This document shows, piece after piece, positions 1-8,101 of a stretch of DNA of 64,000 nucleotides; the first letter of the stretch is position 1, and each line of letters starts with the position of its first letter. Origin of the DNA: Acidovorax sp. GTDB lineage: Bacteria; Pseudomonadota; Gammaproteobacteria; Burkholderiales; Burkholderiaceae_C. The notes beneath the pieces are model-generated. The model was given only the letters and a program-made list of their open reading frames with translations. It made no database searches and was not told where the DNA came from. A program made the position numbers and the translations under genes. The DNA lies in the NCBI GenBank assembly GCA_030692685.1, contig JAUXZO010000005.1, forward strand, positions 62,001-126,000, written 5' to 3'.

Positions 1-2
1 AG

Positions 3-494
3 ACGCAACCAGCAACCGTGCAGAAGGTGCTGGCTCTCAGGCTGAGCGCTGCGGTGTCAGACTACGCAGGCCGTGCAATGTCTGCTCCTGCGGGCTCTGA
101 AGCTGCAAAAGCGATGCCGCCGACGAGGTCCGCCCTCGCACAACTCAATCGCGAACTCACTGCCCGCGCCCAGTCCGATGCGGATGGCGTGTTGCTGAGT
201 GATGGCGCCAATCTCTCGGACATGAAGAGCGTGCGCCAGTTCAGTGAGGTCTGGTCGAAGATATCTGCCGATCAGCAGGTGGTGCAGGCCTTGCACCGGG
301 CACCAGAAAACGCGGGGCCCCTGAACTCGCAAAAGCTCATGCTCCGCTCATTGGACTTGATGCGCACGTTGTCTCCGGACTATCTGCGGCGATTCATCTC
401 GCACATGGATTCCCTTCTGTGGCTGGAGGGTGCGAACACCAAACCAGTGCGATCAGTCGCGCGGAAAAGCCGGGCTGCGAAAACGAAACCGTGA
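3..494 (+). CDS. DUF2894-like protein, 5' end outside the window
   Basis: The frame is open from the window edge, so the true start is probably upstream; a GTG at 18 is only the first in-window candidate. The C-terminal half (PLNSQKLMLRSLDLM, then LSPDYLRRF and DSLLWLE) matches my memory of DUF2894 proteins, which in beta- and gammaproteobacteria sit beside an OmpA-like protein and DUF802/DUF3348 genes. No signal peptide or membrane segment is visible in the part seen, and the last 15 residues are basic. Function is unknown for the family. The neighbouring genes that would confirm the assignment lie outside the window. Confidence 0.55.
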   Translation, partial: TQPATVQKVLALRLSAAVSDYAGRAMSAPAGSEAAKAMPPTRSALAQLNRELTARAQSDADGVLLSDGANLSDMKSVRQFSEVWSKISADQQVVQALHRAPENAGPLNSQKLMLRSLDLMRTLSPDYLRRFISHMDSLLWLEGANTKPVRSVARKSRAAKTKP

Positions 495-617
495 CTCTGC
501 CGCCAATGCGCGCGGCGAGAGAGGCGGGCGCCATGGAACAAGGGCAGGGAAAATCGTTTGCTGTGGCGCACAGCAGCGGCTAAGTCTGTGTGGGTCAGAT
601 GCCGAATGGCACCCACC

Positions 618-896
618 TTACTTTTTGGTCTGGTTCGAAATGTGTTGCTGAAGCAACTCGTTCGACTTGTCCAGTGCGTCGGCGGTCTCGCTCAGTTTTT
701 GCTCCAACTGGTCTGTACGCTCCACAGCAGCCTGCAGATCGCCCTGCATGGCATCCGTTGGGATTTGTGTGGAAAGCACCGCGTGCACAACATCCAGCTC
801 ATCGGCCGTGGCCTTGATCTGTTCAGCGGTTTCCAAATTCTGGTTCAGAATTTCCGCCACTTCCGAGGATGGAGCTTGTTTCGTATCGCGGGGCAT
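618..896 (-). CDS. Small acidic coiled-coil protein, unknown function
   Basis: A 92-residue protein starting MPRDTKQAPSSEVAEIL and ending in a lysine pair. It is almost wholly helical by eye, with heptad-like spacing of Leu/Val/Ala and many Glu, Asp and Gln (LQAAVERTDQLEQKL), consistent with a coiled coil. There is no signal peptide or membrane segment. Codon use is GC-biased like the neighbours, and the overlapping frames on the other strand lack such composition, so this strand was chosen. I do not recognise a family; it could be a small cytoplasmic partner protein. Confidence 0.55.
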   Translation of the reverse strand: MPRDTKQAPSSEVAEILNQNLETAEQIKATADELDVVHAVLSTQIPTDAMQGDLQAAVERTDQLEQKLSETADALDKSNELLQQHISNQTKK

Positions 897-1026
897 AAGT
901 CGAACTCTATGAGGTTATTCAATCTACGTTGGCTACCGGGCAAGCGGCGCAACGGCCTACATGGCGATTGGGGGCTGCAGCGTAGATTGTAGGCAGCATC
1001 TCAACGAACGGACTATCCGGCTTCCT

Positions 1027-1413
1027 ATGATGCCCCTCAATACCATTCTCGTCGAAGACAGCAAGACCATTCGGGACACTCTGGTGCCCGCGTTGGCAGA
1101 ACTGGCAGATGCGCGCGTGATCGCCATTGCTACCACCGCAACAGGCGCCAAAGAAGCGCTGGAGCAGTGGGGCAGCCAATGGCAATTGATGGTGGTGGAT
1201 CTGTTTTTGAGCGAAGGTTCAGGCATTGAAGTGCTTCAGGCCTTGAAACAACGCGCAGAGCCTAAAGCCGAGAACCAGCATGTTTATGTGCTCACCAACT
1301 ACGCCACCGCCGATATGCGCCGCAGGTGCGAGCAATTGGGCGCCGATGGAATGTATGACAAATCGACGGAGCTTGATGCCTTCTTTGAATGCTGCTGCGC
1401 GTTGCCGCGGTGA
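1027..1413 (+). CDS. Single-domain response regulator (CheY-like receiver)
   Basis: A 128-residue receiver domain with no output domain. From the chosen ATG the acidic pocket is E10-D11 in ILVEDS, the phospho-acceptor is D58 in LMVVDLFL, the switch Thr is T90 in YVLTNYA and the conserved lysine is K112 in YDKS. The frame opens earlier, at 961, but the upstream residues are not receiver-like; a second ATG directly follows at 1030. It presumably relays phosphate from a histidine kinase that is not encoded nearby, acting by protein-protein contact. No chemotaxis genes are in the window, so its pathway cannot be assigned. Confidence 0.85.
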   Translation: MMPLNTILVEDSKTIRDTLVPALAELADARVIAIATTATGAKEALEQWGSQWQLMVVDLFLSEGSGIEVLQALKQRAEPKAENQHVYVLTNYATADMRRRCEQLGADGMYDKSTELDAFFECCCALPR

Positions 1414-1518
1414 GGGCCGTTTTCGGTAGGCAAAGCAACCAGGTATTTGGTCGATCTGTTGAACGCCTTTGGAGGATCGGGCCCACCGCAGGGCGGCTCT
1501 GCAGGCCCCCTACGACTG

Positions 1519-1911
1519 CTATGACGCGGTCTGACGGGTTTCGTCCAGCGCTTGCTGGATCAGTGCCGTAACTTCAGCGGGTGGATCCATCGGGTTGAAC
1601 GCGCTGACATGGGCGCGGCCGCTGTTGCCAGCAGGCAAACGCTTAGCGAGATGTCCCAGCGGTACCAGGGCCAGTCGCAGCAGCTGGCCCATTACCTCGC
1701 GCCCATTGCCTTGCGCCCATGCCAAGTGCAGCATCGCAGTGTGCGCACGCAAATGCAGCGGCAGCGACGCTTGACCTAGGACATGCGCTGCCTCCAGCCA
1801 GCGCCAAATGATGTCCAGGGGAGGCTTTGGCTCGCTATCAGGACCATTCATGGGCCCATTCAACAAGTAGTCAAAAGCCTGGCGCATGTGGACGGGCGAG
1901 ATCTTTGCCAT
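1519..1911 (-). CDS. DUF3703 family protein
   Basis: This 130-residue protein carries the DUF3703 pattern: WLEAAHVLGQ, then HLRAHTAML, EVMGQLLRL and a C-terminal GNSGRAHVSAFNPM. Family members are small soluble proteins of unknown function often found next to cation exporters and MerR regulators, which is the arrangement here. It starts 3 bp after the stop of the CDF exporter on the same strand, so the two form an operon, and a role in metal tolerance is inferred from that context only. Confidence 0.75.
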   Translation of the reverse strand: MAKISPVHMRQAFDYLLNGPMNGPDSEPKPPLDIIWRWLEAAHVLGQASLPLHLRAHTAMLHLAWAQGNGREVMGQLLRLALVPLGHLAKRLPAGNSGRAHVSAFNPMDPPAEVTALIQQALDETRQTAS

Positions 1912-1914
1912 GGC

Positions 1915-2568
1915 TTAGTGTCCGCGCGATGTGGAGATAGCTTCGCTCGCAAGCTCCCGCCGCGCCTGGCGGATTACGCTGGTACCGCCAGCGATGGCAA
2001 GCCAAGCCATGATCGCGGCCACTGCCAGATCGGGCCAGGCGCTGCCGGTGCCGAACACACCCAGTGCAGCGCCCATCACGGCGACGTTGCCCAGCGCATC
2101 ATTGCGGGTGCACAGCCACACGCTGCGCATGTTGGCATCGCCGTCTCGGTAGGTGTACAGCAGCACCGCCACGCCCAGGTTTGCGGCCAGTGCCAGCAGG
2201 CCGATGGTGCCCATGGTGAAGGGTTCGGGGGCCGTGCCCTGCCAGGCACCCCAGACCACGCGGCCCGCCACGAACACGCCAAATGCCAGCATGCTGGCGC
2301 CTTTGACCAGTGCGGCCCGCGCCCGCCACGTGAGGGCCATGGCCAGCACCCACAGCGACAGCGCATAGTTGGCAGCGTCGCCCAAAAAGTCGATGGCGTC
2401 AGCCAGCAGGGATGCGGAGCCGGACTGCACGCCTGCACCCACCTCCACGGCAAACATGGCCGCGTTGACAATGAGCGCCACCCAAAGGATGCGGCGATAG
2501 CGGGGGTCGGCACTGGCGGGTGAACCGTGCAGGTGGCTGTCGTGGTTGTGGTGGCAATGGGCGGACAT
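1915..2568 (-). CDS. CDF-family cation efflux transporter, short form
   Basis: An inner-membrane proton-coupled divalent-metal exporter of the cation diffusion facilitator type. The N-terminus is His-rich (MSAHCHHNHDSHLHG); about six membrane segments follow, with the metal-binding helix motifs LLADAIDFLGDAANY and RNDALGNVAV, and WPDLAVAAIMA. It ends soon after the sixth helix, so the cytoplasmic dimerisation domain of full-length CDF proteins (about 300 residues) is missing; it has 217. The ATG at 2568 was chosen over one nine codons upstream because GGAG precedes it by 8 nt. A MerR gene is divergent and DUF3703 follows 3 bp downstream. Zn, Cd or Pb are plausible substrates. Confidence 0.85.
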   Translation of the reverse strand: MSAHCHHNHDSHLHGSPASADPRYRRILWVALIVNAAMFAVEVGAGVQSGSASLLADAIDFLGDAANYALSLWVLAMALTWRARAALVKGASMLAFGVFVAGRVVWGAWQGTAPEPFTMGTIGLLALAANLGVAVLLYTYRDGDANMRSVWLCTRNDALGNVAVMGAALGVFGTGSAWPDLAVAAIMAWLAIAGGTSVIRQARRELASEAISTSRGH

Positions 2569-2607
2569 GGGGTGATCTCCAATCAGTGTTTTCAAAGCAA
2601 TGGCATG

Positions 2608-2638
2608 ATTTAAAACCTTAAAGTCACTTGAAGGTCAA
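2608..2638 (-). promoter_or_regulatory. MerR-type promoter and operator of the CDF/DUF3703 operon
   Basis: Read on the minus strand there is a -35 box TTGACC and a -10 box TTAAAT separated by 19 bp, the over-long spacing typical of MerR-activated promoters. The spacer is filled by a dyad, ACCTTAAAGT-c-ACTTGAAGGT on the plus strand (2615-2635), with 9 of 10 positions matching. The sequence resembles known cad/pbr operators. It drives the exporter leftward and overlaps the region just before the merR start. Confidence 0.8.
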
Positions 2639-2642
2639 GCCC

Positions 2643-3107
2643 ATGGCGACAAATATTGCGCAATACCGGATTGGGGAAGCCGCCCAGCAATCGGGCGTGA
2701 CTGCCGCCAACATCCGCTATTACGAAAAAGAGGGTCTGCTAGCACCGGGGCTGCGCAGTGACAACAGCTACCGCTTGTACGCCGGTACCGATGTGCACCG
2801 CCTGCGTTTTATTCGCCTGTGCCGCGCCATGAACATGTCCCTGGACGAGGTGCGCACCCTCTTGGCGCTGGACTGGAGCAAAAAGGAGGACTGCGACGCC
2901 GCGCGCGATACGCTGGATGAACACTTGCAGCATGTGCGGGCCCGCCTGGCAGAGCTTCAAGCGCTGGAGGCCGACCTGCTGGCGCTGCGCAGCCGGTGCG
3001 ATGGATCGGACGCGCATTGCCACATCATCGAGGCGCTTCACGCGCGGGCCGATGCCCAGCCACTGGAGGCATCCGCCAGCTCCGGGCCGGGCAAGCGCCA
3101 TGTCTGA
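2643..3107 (+). CDS. Cd(II)/Pb(II)-responsive MerR-family regulator (CadR/PbrR type)
   Basis: A 154-residue MerR protein. The N-terminal winged helix reads YRIGEAAQQSGVTAANIRYY; a long dimerisation helix follows. Three cysteines lie where CadR/PbrR proteins bind metal: C84 (KKEDC), C119 and C125 (RCDGSDAHCH). C84 and C119 are 35 residues apart, the same as C77 and C112 of CadR. A TTG five codons upstream is possible, but the ATG with GAAGG about 8 nt before it fits better. It is divergent from the CDF exporter and the shared spacer contains a MerR operator, so it most likely activates that exporter. Confidence 0.88.
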   Translation: MATNIAQYRIGEAAQQSGVTAANIRYYEKEGLLAPGLRSDNSYRLYAGTDVHRLRFIRLCRAMNMSLDEVRTLLALDWSKKEDCDAARDTLDEHLQHVRARLAELQALEADLLALRSRCDGSDAHCHIIEALHARADAQPLEASASSGPGKRHV

Positions 3108-3160
3108 CGTCCGTCGCAGTGTGGGTGTGAGGACATGTTTCTCCCGGGGGATAAATACTC

Positions 3161-3211
3161 CTGTTTTGATAGCTGGTAGCGCTTTATGGATATGCGCTAG
3201 AGGTCAAAAAC
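3161..3211. repeat. Dispersed palindrome, family R1 (copy 1)
   Basis: Contains TAGCGC (3177-3182) and GCGCTA (3194-3199) with an 11-base loop, flanked by the family arms gatagct and agaggtcaaa. Ten copies occur in this window, all between genes; the approximate consensus is GATAGCTACTAGCGCTT-n-ATAAGCGCTAGAGGCCAA. It lies between merR and the MlaE-like gene. Confidence 0.75.
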
Positions 3212-3274
3212 ACCTAAATTTTTGTGCGATATGGCTTTAATAGCCTGCCGAACATGCGCCGCTATGATCCGGCC

Positions 3275-4075
3275 ATGATTTCGCGCTTGCCCGGCCTCTC
3301 ACTGCCCGAACGTGTGCTGAACACCGCGCGGCGATGGGCGGTGGCATGGTGGCGCATTCTGTATCTGGGCGCTGTGGTGCTGGTCTTGGTGTTGTCACCG
3401 TCCAGCTATGGCAAAGGCACGCGCAAGGCGCTTGCACGCCACTTGTATCTGGACACCGCCCCTGTGCTGCTGGGCTTCACGGTGCTGGCGGCACTGATCA
3501 GCCTGGTGCTCACACGCATCGTTGTCGTCACGGCACTGAGCTATGGTTTGTCGCGGTATGCCCTGGAGATGGTGATCCGCGTGCTGGTGCTGGAGCTGAT
3601 CCCGTTGACCGCAGCGCTGTTTGTGGCCATGCGCTGCACCATCCCCAACGGCACTCAAATCTCGCGTTTGCGGCAGCTGGGGCGGTTTGATGCGCTGCGC
3701 CGTCACGGTTCAGACCCCGTGCGGGTGGAGTTGCTGCCCCGTGTCATCGCAGGCGTGTTTGCCAGCATTACCCTGGCGGCGTTGAGTTGTGTGGTGGCGC
3801 TGGTGCTGGCGTACCTGGGTGTTTACGGCTTTAACCTGGCCGGGTTGCCCAGCTATACGCGCATGTTTGGTCAGGTGTTCACGCCCAGTGTGACCATGGT
3901 GTTTGCGCTCAAGACACTGTTTTTCAGTCTGGCGGTGGCGCTGATCCCCATGGCGGCCGGCTTGCATGACACCGGCGAGCGCACGCAGCCTGATTCCGAA
4001 CTGGGAGGCCTTGCGCGTATGTTTGCCGTGCTGCTGCTGATCGAGGTGGCCTCGCTCATGGGCAACTATTACTGA
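3275..4075 (+). CDS. MlaE-family ABC lipid-transport permease
   Basis: A divergent MlaE-type inner-membrane permease with about five or six hydrophobic segments. The family core is visible as VLVLELIPLTAALFVAMR followed by LGRFDALRRHGSDPVRVELLPRVIAG, equivalent to the ELGP...AMRVTEQIDALEVMG...P region of MlaE. It is followed within 70 bp by an MlaD-like gene and then a lipoprotein. The start is uncertain: GTG 3224, ATG 3254 and ATG 3275 are in frame and none has a good ribosome site. No MlaF-type ATPase gene is adjacent, unlike the usual mla/pqi operons. Confidence 0.8.
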   Translation: MISRLPGLSLPERVLNTARRWAVAWWRILYLGAVVLVLVLSPSSYGKGTRKALARHLYLDTAPVLLGFTVLAALISLVLTRIVVVTALSYGLSRYALEMVIRVLVLELIPLTAALFVAMRCTIPNGTQISRLRQLGRFDALRRHGSDPVRVELLPRVIAGVFASITLAALSCVVALVLAYLGVYGFNLAGLPSYTRMFGQVFTPSVTMVFALKTLFFSLAVALIPMAAGLHDTGERTQPDSELGGLARMFAVLLLIEVASLMGNYY

Positions 4076-4145
4076 TGCCCATGGCAGCCGGATGCATGCG
4101 ACGCTTTCGTACCCCCTTCATTTGATGATCCCTACTGTCGCCCCA

Positions 4146-5189
4146 ATGACCGATAAGAACCATCCCACCCACGACAGAACGCAGCCCCCGGTGCAGCCTG
4201 CAGGTCCGCCCGTGGAGGGCGAACGCCCGCCCGTGGAGACCTTGCGCCCCGTGGCTTATCTGGAGATCAAGGCGGCCGCGCTGCTGCTGTTCACGCTGGC
4301 GCTCATCGTCGGGTCGGGGATGTACCTTTTGTACGCACGGGGAGCTTTTGAGCCCACTCAAACCCTGGTGCTCACCGCTGACGATTCAGAAGGGGTCGTG
4401 GTGGGCATGGACATGACGTTCTCTGGCTTTCCCATAGGCCGCGTGCGCCGCATCGAGCTGGCCGACGAGGGCAATGCCCGCATCCTCATCGACGTGCCGC
4501 GCAAGGATGCGCACTGGTTGCGTGAATCGAGCGTGTTTACGCTGGTGCGCGGCATCGTAGGGGGCACCAACATCCGCGCCTACACCGGCATGCTGACCGA
4601 CTCGCCGTTGCCCGATGGTGCGGTGCGGCCCGTGCTGCGTGGCGACGCCACGGCCGAGATTCCCCAGCTCATGTCATCCGCGCGCGAACTGCTGACCAAC
4701 CTCAACGCGCTGACGGCGCAAGACGCTGCGCTGGGCAGCAGCCTGACCAATGTGCAGGCGCTGACTGAGCGCCTCAATGGCCCGGGTGGCATGTTGGGCG
4801 TGCTGATGGGCAACGAGGTGGATGCCAAAAGGCTCGTGACCACGCTTGATCGCACCAACGCATTGCTGGCGCGCATCGACGGCATGGCAGCGCGGGCTGA
4901 TCGGCAGGTGTTTGGCAGCGACGGCAACAAAGACGCGCTGGTGCCCGAGGTGCGCGCCACCGTCGCCCAGCTCAATGGTTTGCTGGCGGACACCCGCACC
5001 AGCCTCAAAAAGGTCGATGCTGTCTTGGTAGAGGCCCAGGCCATCGGCGTCAACGCGAGAGAAGCCACCACCGACCTGGGTGCGCTGCGTGCCGAGGTGG
5101 AGAGCAATTTGCGAAAGGTGGAAAGTCTGGTGAATGAAATCAACCGCAAATGGCCCTTTGCGCGGGACACGGAGCTCAAGCTGCCATGA
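4146..5189 (+). CDS. MlaD/MCE-domain protein
   Basis: A 347-residue periplasmic lipid-transfer subunit anchored by one N-terminal membrane helix (about residues 40-62, AALLLFTLALIVGSGMYLL). The MCE domain follows, with the diagnostic GMDMTFSGFPIGRVRRIEL and VRGIVGGTNI stretches. The C-terminal half is long, helical and coiled-coil-like, as in MCE proteins that form a tunnel. The proline-rich cytoplasmic N-terminus before the helix is unusual. The stop overlaps the start of the next lipoprotein gene (ATGA), so the two are translationally coupled. Confidence 0.85.
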   Translation: MTDKNHPTHDRTQPPVQPAGPPVEGERPPVETLRPVAYLEIKAAALLLFTLALIVGSGMYLLYARGAFEPTQTLVLTADDSEGVVVGMDMTFSGFPIGRVRRIELADEGNARILIDVPRKDAHWLRESSVFTLVRGIVGGTNIRAYTGMLTDSPLPDGAVRPVLRGDATAEIPQLMSSARELLTNLNALTAQDAALGSSLTNVQALTERLNGPGGMLGVLMGNEVDAKRLVTTLDRTNALLARIDGMAARADRQVFGSDGNKDALVPEVRATVAQLNGLLADTRTSLKKVDAVLVEAQAIGVNAREATTDLGALRAEVESNLRKVESLVNEINRKWPFARDTELKLP

Positions 5190-5875
5190 AGCAATCTGTA
5201 GTGATGACGGTGCAGCGATCGCTGTATGGGGCCCTTCTTGTCGGCACCATGCTGCTGGCGGCTTGCTCCAGCAAACCCCCTGTGCCGGACTGGCAGATGA
5301 ACGCGCAGGGCGCGTCACACAAGGCCTTGGAGGCTTACCTGTCCGGCAACGCGCGCGTCGAAGCTTTGGAGTGGGACCGCGCTCGCGCCGAAGTCGCCCG
5401 CACCGGCCGACCGGATCTTCTGGCACGGTTGGAACTCATGCGCTGTGCTGCGCAAGTCGCCAGCCTGGTCATCGGCCCGTGTGAACGGTTTGAACCCCTG
5501 CGGGCAGATGCCGCGCCCCCTGAACTGGCGTATGCCGACTACCTGGCGGGGCGCCTGCAACCAGCGCAAGTTGCCCTGCTGCCAGAAGCCCAGCGCAAGG
5601 TGGCTGCGTCGGGCAATGTGGCAACACTGGCGGGCCTCGAAGACCCGCTGTCGCGCTTGGTGGCTGCAGGTGTGCTGTTCCAAACGGGGAAGGTCACCCC
5701 TGCGGTCATCGCTGAAGCGGCAGAGGTGGCGTCTGCACAGGGATGGCGCAGGCCACTCATGGCCTGGCTGACGCTGCAGGTGCAAAGAGCAGATGCGGCG
5801 GGAGATGCCCAAGCCGGGGCGTCATTGCGCCGTCGCCTCGCGGTGGTCGAGCAGGGCAGTCCCCTGCGTGAGTAG
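5186..5875 (+). CDS. Lipoprotein, partner of the MCE transporter
   Basis: A 229-residue predicted lipoprotein: a signal peptide ends in the lipobox LLAAC-S, so the mature protein begins at the cysteine about 25 residues in. The rest is Ala/Leu/Arg-rich and helical, without a domain I recognise; it does not look like the PqiC/ABC-transport auxiliary lipoprotein family. Its ATG overlaps the MlaD stop, so it is probably an outer-membrane or periplasm-facing accessory of the MlaE/MlaD system. That role is inferred from position only. Confidence 0.75.
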   Translation: MKQSVVMTVQRSLYGALLVGTMLLAACSSKPPVPDWQMNAQGASHKALEAYLSGNARVEALEWDRARAEVARTGRPDLLARLELMRCAAQVASLVIGPCERFEPLRADAAPPELAYADYLAGRLQPAQVALLPEAQRKVAASGNVATLAGLEDPLSRLVAAGVLFQTGKVTPAVIAEAAEVASAQGWRRPLMAWLTLQVQRADAAGDAQAGASLRRRLAVVEQGSPLRE

Positions 5876-5918
5876 GCTAAGGAGGCTGTCCAATCGCGGT
5901 CCTTAGCCACGAAACCGC

Positions 5919-6299
5919 TCAGCGCAGACGGGCCTGCAACTGGGTTTCGATGTGCTCGCGCTCCGCCGCAAACTGCTGAGCGTCGATTTCGTTTGCTTCG
6001 TATTTGCGGGCCGTGGACAGCAACAGAACGGTGTTCTCCAATCGCGTGTCTTGCTGCAGCGACGAGGGCAACGCGGTCAGCCGGTCAAAGCTCTGTTTGT
6101 AGAGCTCGCTCCAGGTCAACATGCCCGCCTGGGCTTGAGCACGAGCGCTGTCATGCCAGCGTGTGAACTCTTCCAGCGCCACATCACGGGGGCTGGAGCA
6201 TCCCGCCAAAGCTACCAGCAGCGCAGCAGCCACCAAGGGGCGAGATGCGGAGATAGATGAATAAAAACAGTCTGCAGAGATTCGAAAACGTGGTGTCAC
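5919..6299 (-). CDS. Small predicted lipoprotein
   Basis: A 126-residue protein with a signal peptide ending LLVALAGC-S, a clear lipobox. The mature part is helical and charged (EFTRWHDSARAQAQAG, then RHIETQLQARLR-like C-terminus). It is convergent with the preceding lipoprotein gene. No family was recognised. An alternative start at the internal Met is not available before the lipobox, so the upstream ATG at 6299 is used. Confidence 0.7.
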   Translation of the reverse strand: MTPRFRISADCFYSSISASRPLVAAALLVALAGCSSPRDVALEEFTRWHDSARAQAQAGMLTWSELYKQSFDRLTALPSSLQQDTRLENTVLLLSTARKYEANEIDAQQFAAEREHIETQLQARLR

Positions 6300-6452
6300 G
6301 ATCGTCCTCCATTCTTTAATGCCACCGAACTGTCGGTGTGCAGCGCCGAATGGTACCCCGATGCTATCGTTTTTGCTAGACAGGGTTCTATCATGACGAA
6401 AGTGGGTCCGTTCCCGGCGCGTCCCTGAATGCGCTGCAGAGCAATTTGGACG

Positions 6453-6635
6453 TTATTCAAACAAGCCGGTTGGCAGGATCTGGCCCAACCCGTTCGGTAG
6501 CGCTGTCATCGAATCCACTGCGGGCACCGCCACGTCAGGGGTCAGGAGCGCCATGGAGGCCAACAGAGCCAACACCACGGTCCCGAGGAAGGTGAGCAGA
6601 GCACGCGCGCTGGGCGATAAGTGACGGTGTTTCAT
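6453..6635 (-). CDS. Small single-pass membrane protein
   Basis: A 60-residue protein beginning MKHRHLSPSARALLTFLG with one hydrophobic stretch (about residues 12-32) and a short periplasmic-type tail rich in Pro, Val and Asp. The reading frame opens further upstream, but a strong ribosome site (GGAAGGA, 8 nt before this ATG) decides the start. Its function is unknown, and no similar protein is in the window. Confidence 0.5.
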   Translation of the reverse strand: MKHRHLSPSARALLTFLGTVVLALLASMALLTPDVAVPAVDSMTALPNGLGQILPTGLFE

Positions 6636-6817
6636 GCTCGAGTCCTTCCACAAATAGGGTGAGGGGGTCACAATGACCACCCAGTCAGCCTCAATGGCTG
6701 ATGGGTGAGATTTGAGCAAAGAGCCGCAGTTCCGTCTGTCAGACAAGTGCGATACCGCGCCCACAGAAGCACCGTTACGCGTGGTTGCAAATGATGAGGA
6801 AGCGCAGAGGTAAAAAC

Positions 6818-6850
6818 AAAAAACCCGCACTTTTTACGGTGCGGGTTTTG
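6818..6850. terminator. Bidirectional intrinsic terminator after tRNA-Ser
   Basis: Perfect stem ACCCGCAC / GTGCGGGT with a short AT-rich loop, flanked by A-runs on the left and TTTTG on the right. On the minus strand the stem is followed by TTTTTTGTTTTTA, so it should end the leftward tRNA-Ser transcript. Confidence 0.85.
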
Positions 6851-6889
6851 TGTGTGATTCGCTTTCAGTGGATATGAAAGCTGACTGTC

Positions 6890-6979
<90 letters not shown>

Positions 6980-7009
6980 GAAGCCTTCGATTATAGCCAT
7001 AGGCGAAGG

Positions 7010-7049
7010 GGTATTTTGAGAGCTCGCCGAACTCAGGGCTAAAAATACC
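7010..7049. terminator. Possible terminator after qmcA
   Basis: Inverted repeat GGTATTTT (7010-7017) and AAAATACC (7042-7049) around a loop that itself holds a short GAG/CTC pairing. It lies 13 bp beyond the qmcA stop and could end that operon on the minus strand, but the outer stem is AT-rich and weak. Confidence 0.35.
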
Positions 7050-7061
7050 AGATTCGGTAGC

Positions 7062-7985
7062 TCAGGTCGGCTTCTGCATTTGAATCATCTTCATGGCCGA
7101 GCCGATCAACGCCGACACCTCGGTCATGTTGCTGGGCACGATGAGTGTGGTTGTAGCGTCTGCTGCCACGCGGCCGTAGGCTTCCACCGCTTTTTCGGCC
7201 ACTTTGAGTTGTACCGCCTGTTCACCACCGGGCTGGCGTATCGCTGCGGCCACGCGTTCGATGGCTTGGGCAGTGGCCTCGGCGACGGCGGTGATAGAGG
7301 CGGCCTCACCCTGGGCGTTGTTGATCTGGGCCTGCTTTTCACCTTCGGATCGGGCGATGAAAGCTTCGCGTTCGCCCGTGGCGATGTTGATTTGTTCCTG
7401 GCGACGGCCTTCCGATGCAGCGATCAGGGCGCGCTTTTCGCGCTCCGCGGTGATCTGCGCCTGCATGGCATGCAAAATTTCTTTCGGAGGAGTCAGGTCC
7501 TTGATTTCGTAACGCAAAACCTTCACTCCCCAGTTCAGTGCGGCTTCGTCGATGGCCTGCACGATCTGTGCGTTGATGATGTCGCGCTCTTCAAAGGTCT
7601 TGTCAAGTTCCAGCTTGCCGATGACCGAACGCAGCGAGGTTTGCGCCAGCTGCGTGACCGCCATGATGTAGTTGCTGGAGCCGTAGCTCGCGCGCATGGG
7701 GTCGGTCACCTGAAAGTACAGGATCCCGTCCACCTGCAATTGCGTGTTGTCGCGCGTGATACAGACCTGACTGGGAACATCCAGCGGGATTTCTTTCAGG
7801 CTGTGTTTGTAGGCCACTTTGTCGATAAAAGGGATAAGGAAGTTGAGCCCAGGCGTCAGCGTACCGGCGTACTTGCCCAGTCGCTCCTTGACCCAGGCGT
7901 TCTGCTGGGGTACGACCTTGACTGAGCGTATGACGAAGACCACGAAGATTACGAAGACCACGAGCGCGATGTAGGTGTTGTCCAT
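7062..7985 (-). CDS. qmcA: SPFH-domain membrane protein QmcA (stomatin/paraslipin family)
   Basis: A 307-residue protein with one N-terminal membrane helix (residues 4-22), then the stomatin/prohibitin SPFH domain (VPQQNAWVKERLGKY, then PGLNFLIPFIDKVAYKHSL) and a C-terminal Ala/Glu-rich coiled coil with EREKRALIAASEGRRQ and ARSEGEKQAQINNAQG. Length and order match QmcA. Such proteins form membrane scaffolds and typically pair with an NfeD protein, which is encoded 116 bp upstream on the same strand, so the two are likely co-transcribed. Confidence 0.93.
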   Translation of the reverse strand: MDNTYIALVVFVIFVVFVIRSVKVVPQQNAWVKERLGKYAGTLTPGLNFLIPFIDKVAYKHSLKEIPLDVPSQVCITRDNTQLQVDGILYFQVTDPMRASYGSSNYIMAVTQLAQTSLRSVIGKLELDKTFEERDIINAQIVQAIDEAALNWGVKVLRYEIKDLTPPKEILHAMQAQITAEREKRALIAASEGRRQEQINIATGEREAFIARSEGEKQAQINNAQGEAASITAVAEATAQAIERVAAAIRQPGGEQAVQLKVAEKAVEAYGRVAADATTTLIVPSNMTEVSALIGSAMKMIQMQKPT

Positions 7986-8101
7986 AAAAGTCTTTCAAAA
8001 TATCCTGCTGAAAATCGGCGGTGGCTGGGTGCAGGAGGGTTCAGCCGCTAGGGGTCTGGCATGCCGGGTAAGAGACGCCCTGAAAGGCGCCGCAGGTCCG
8101 C

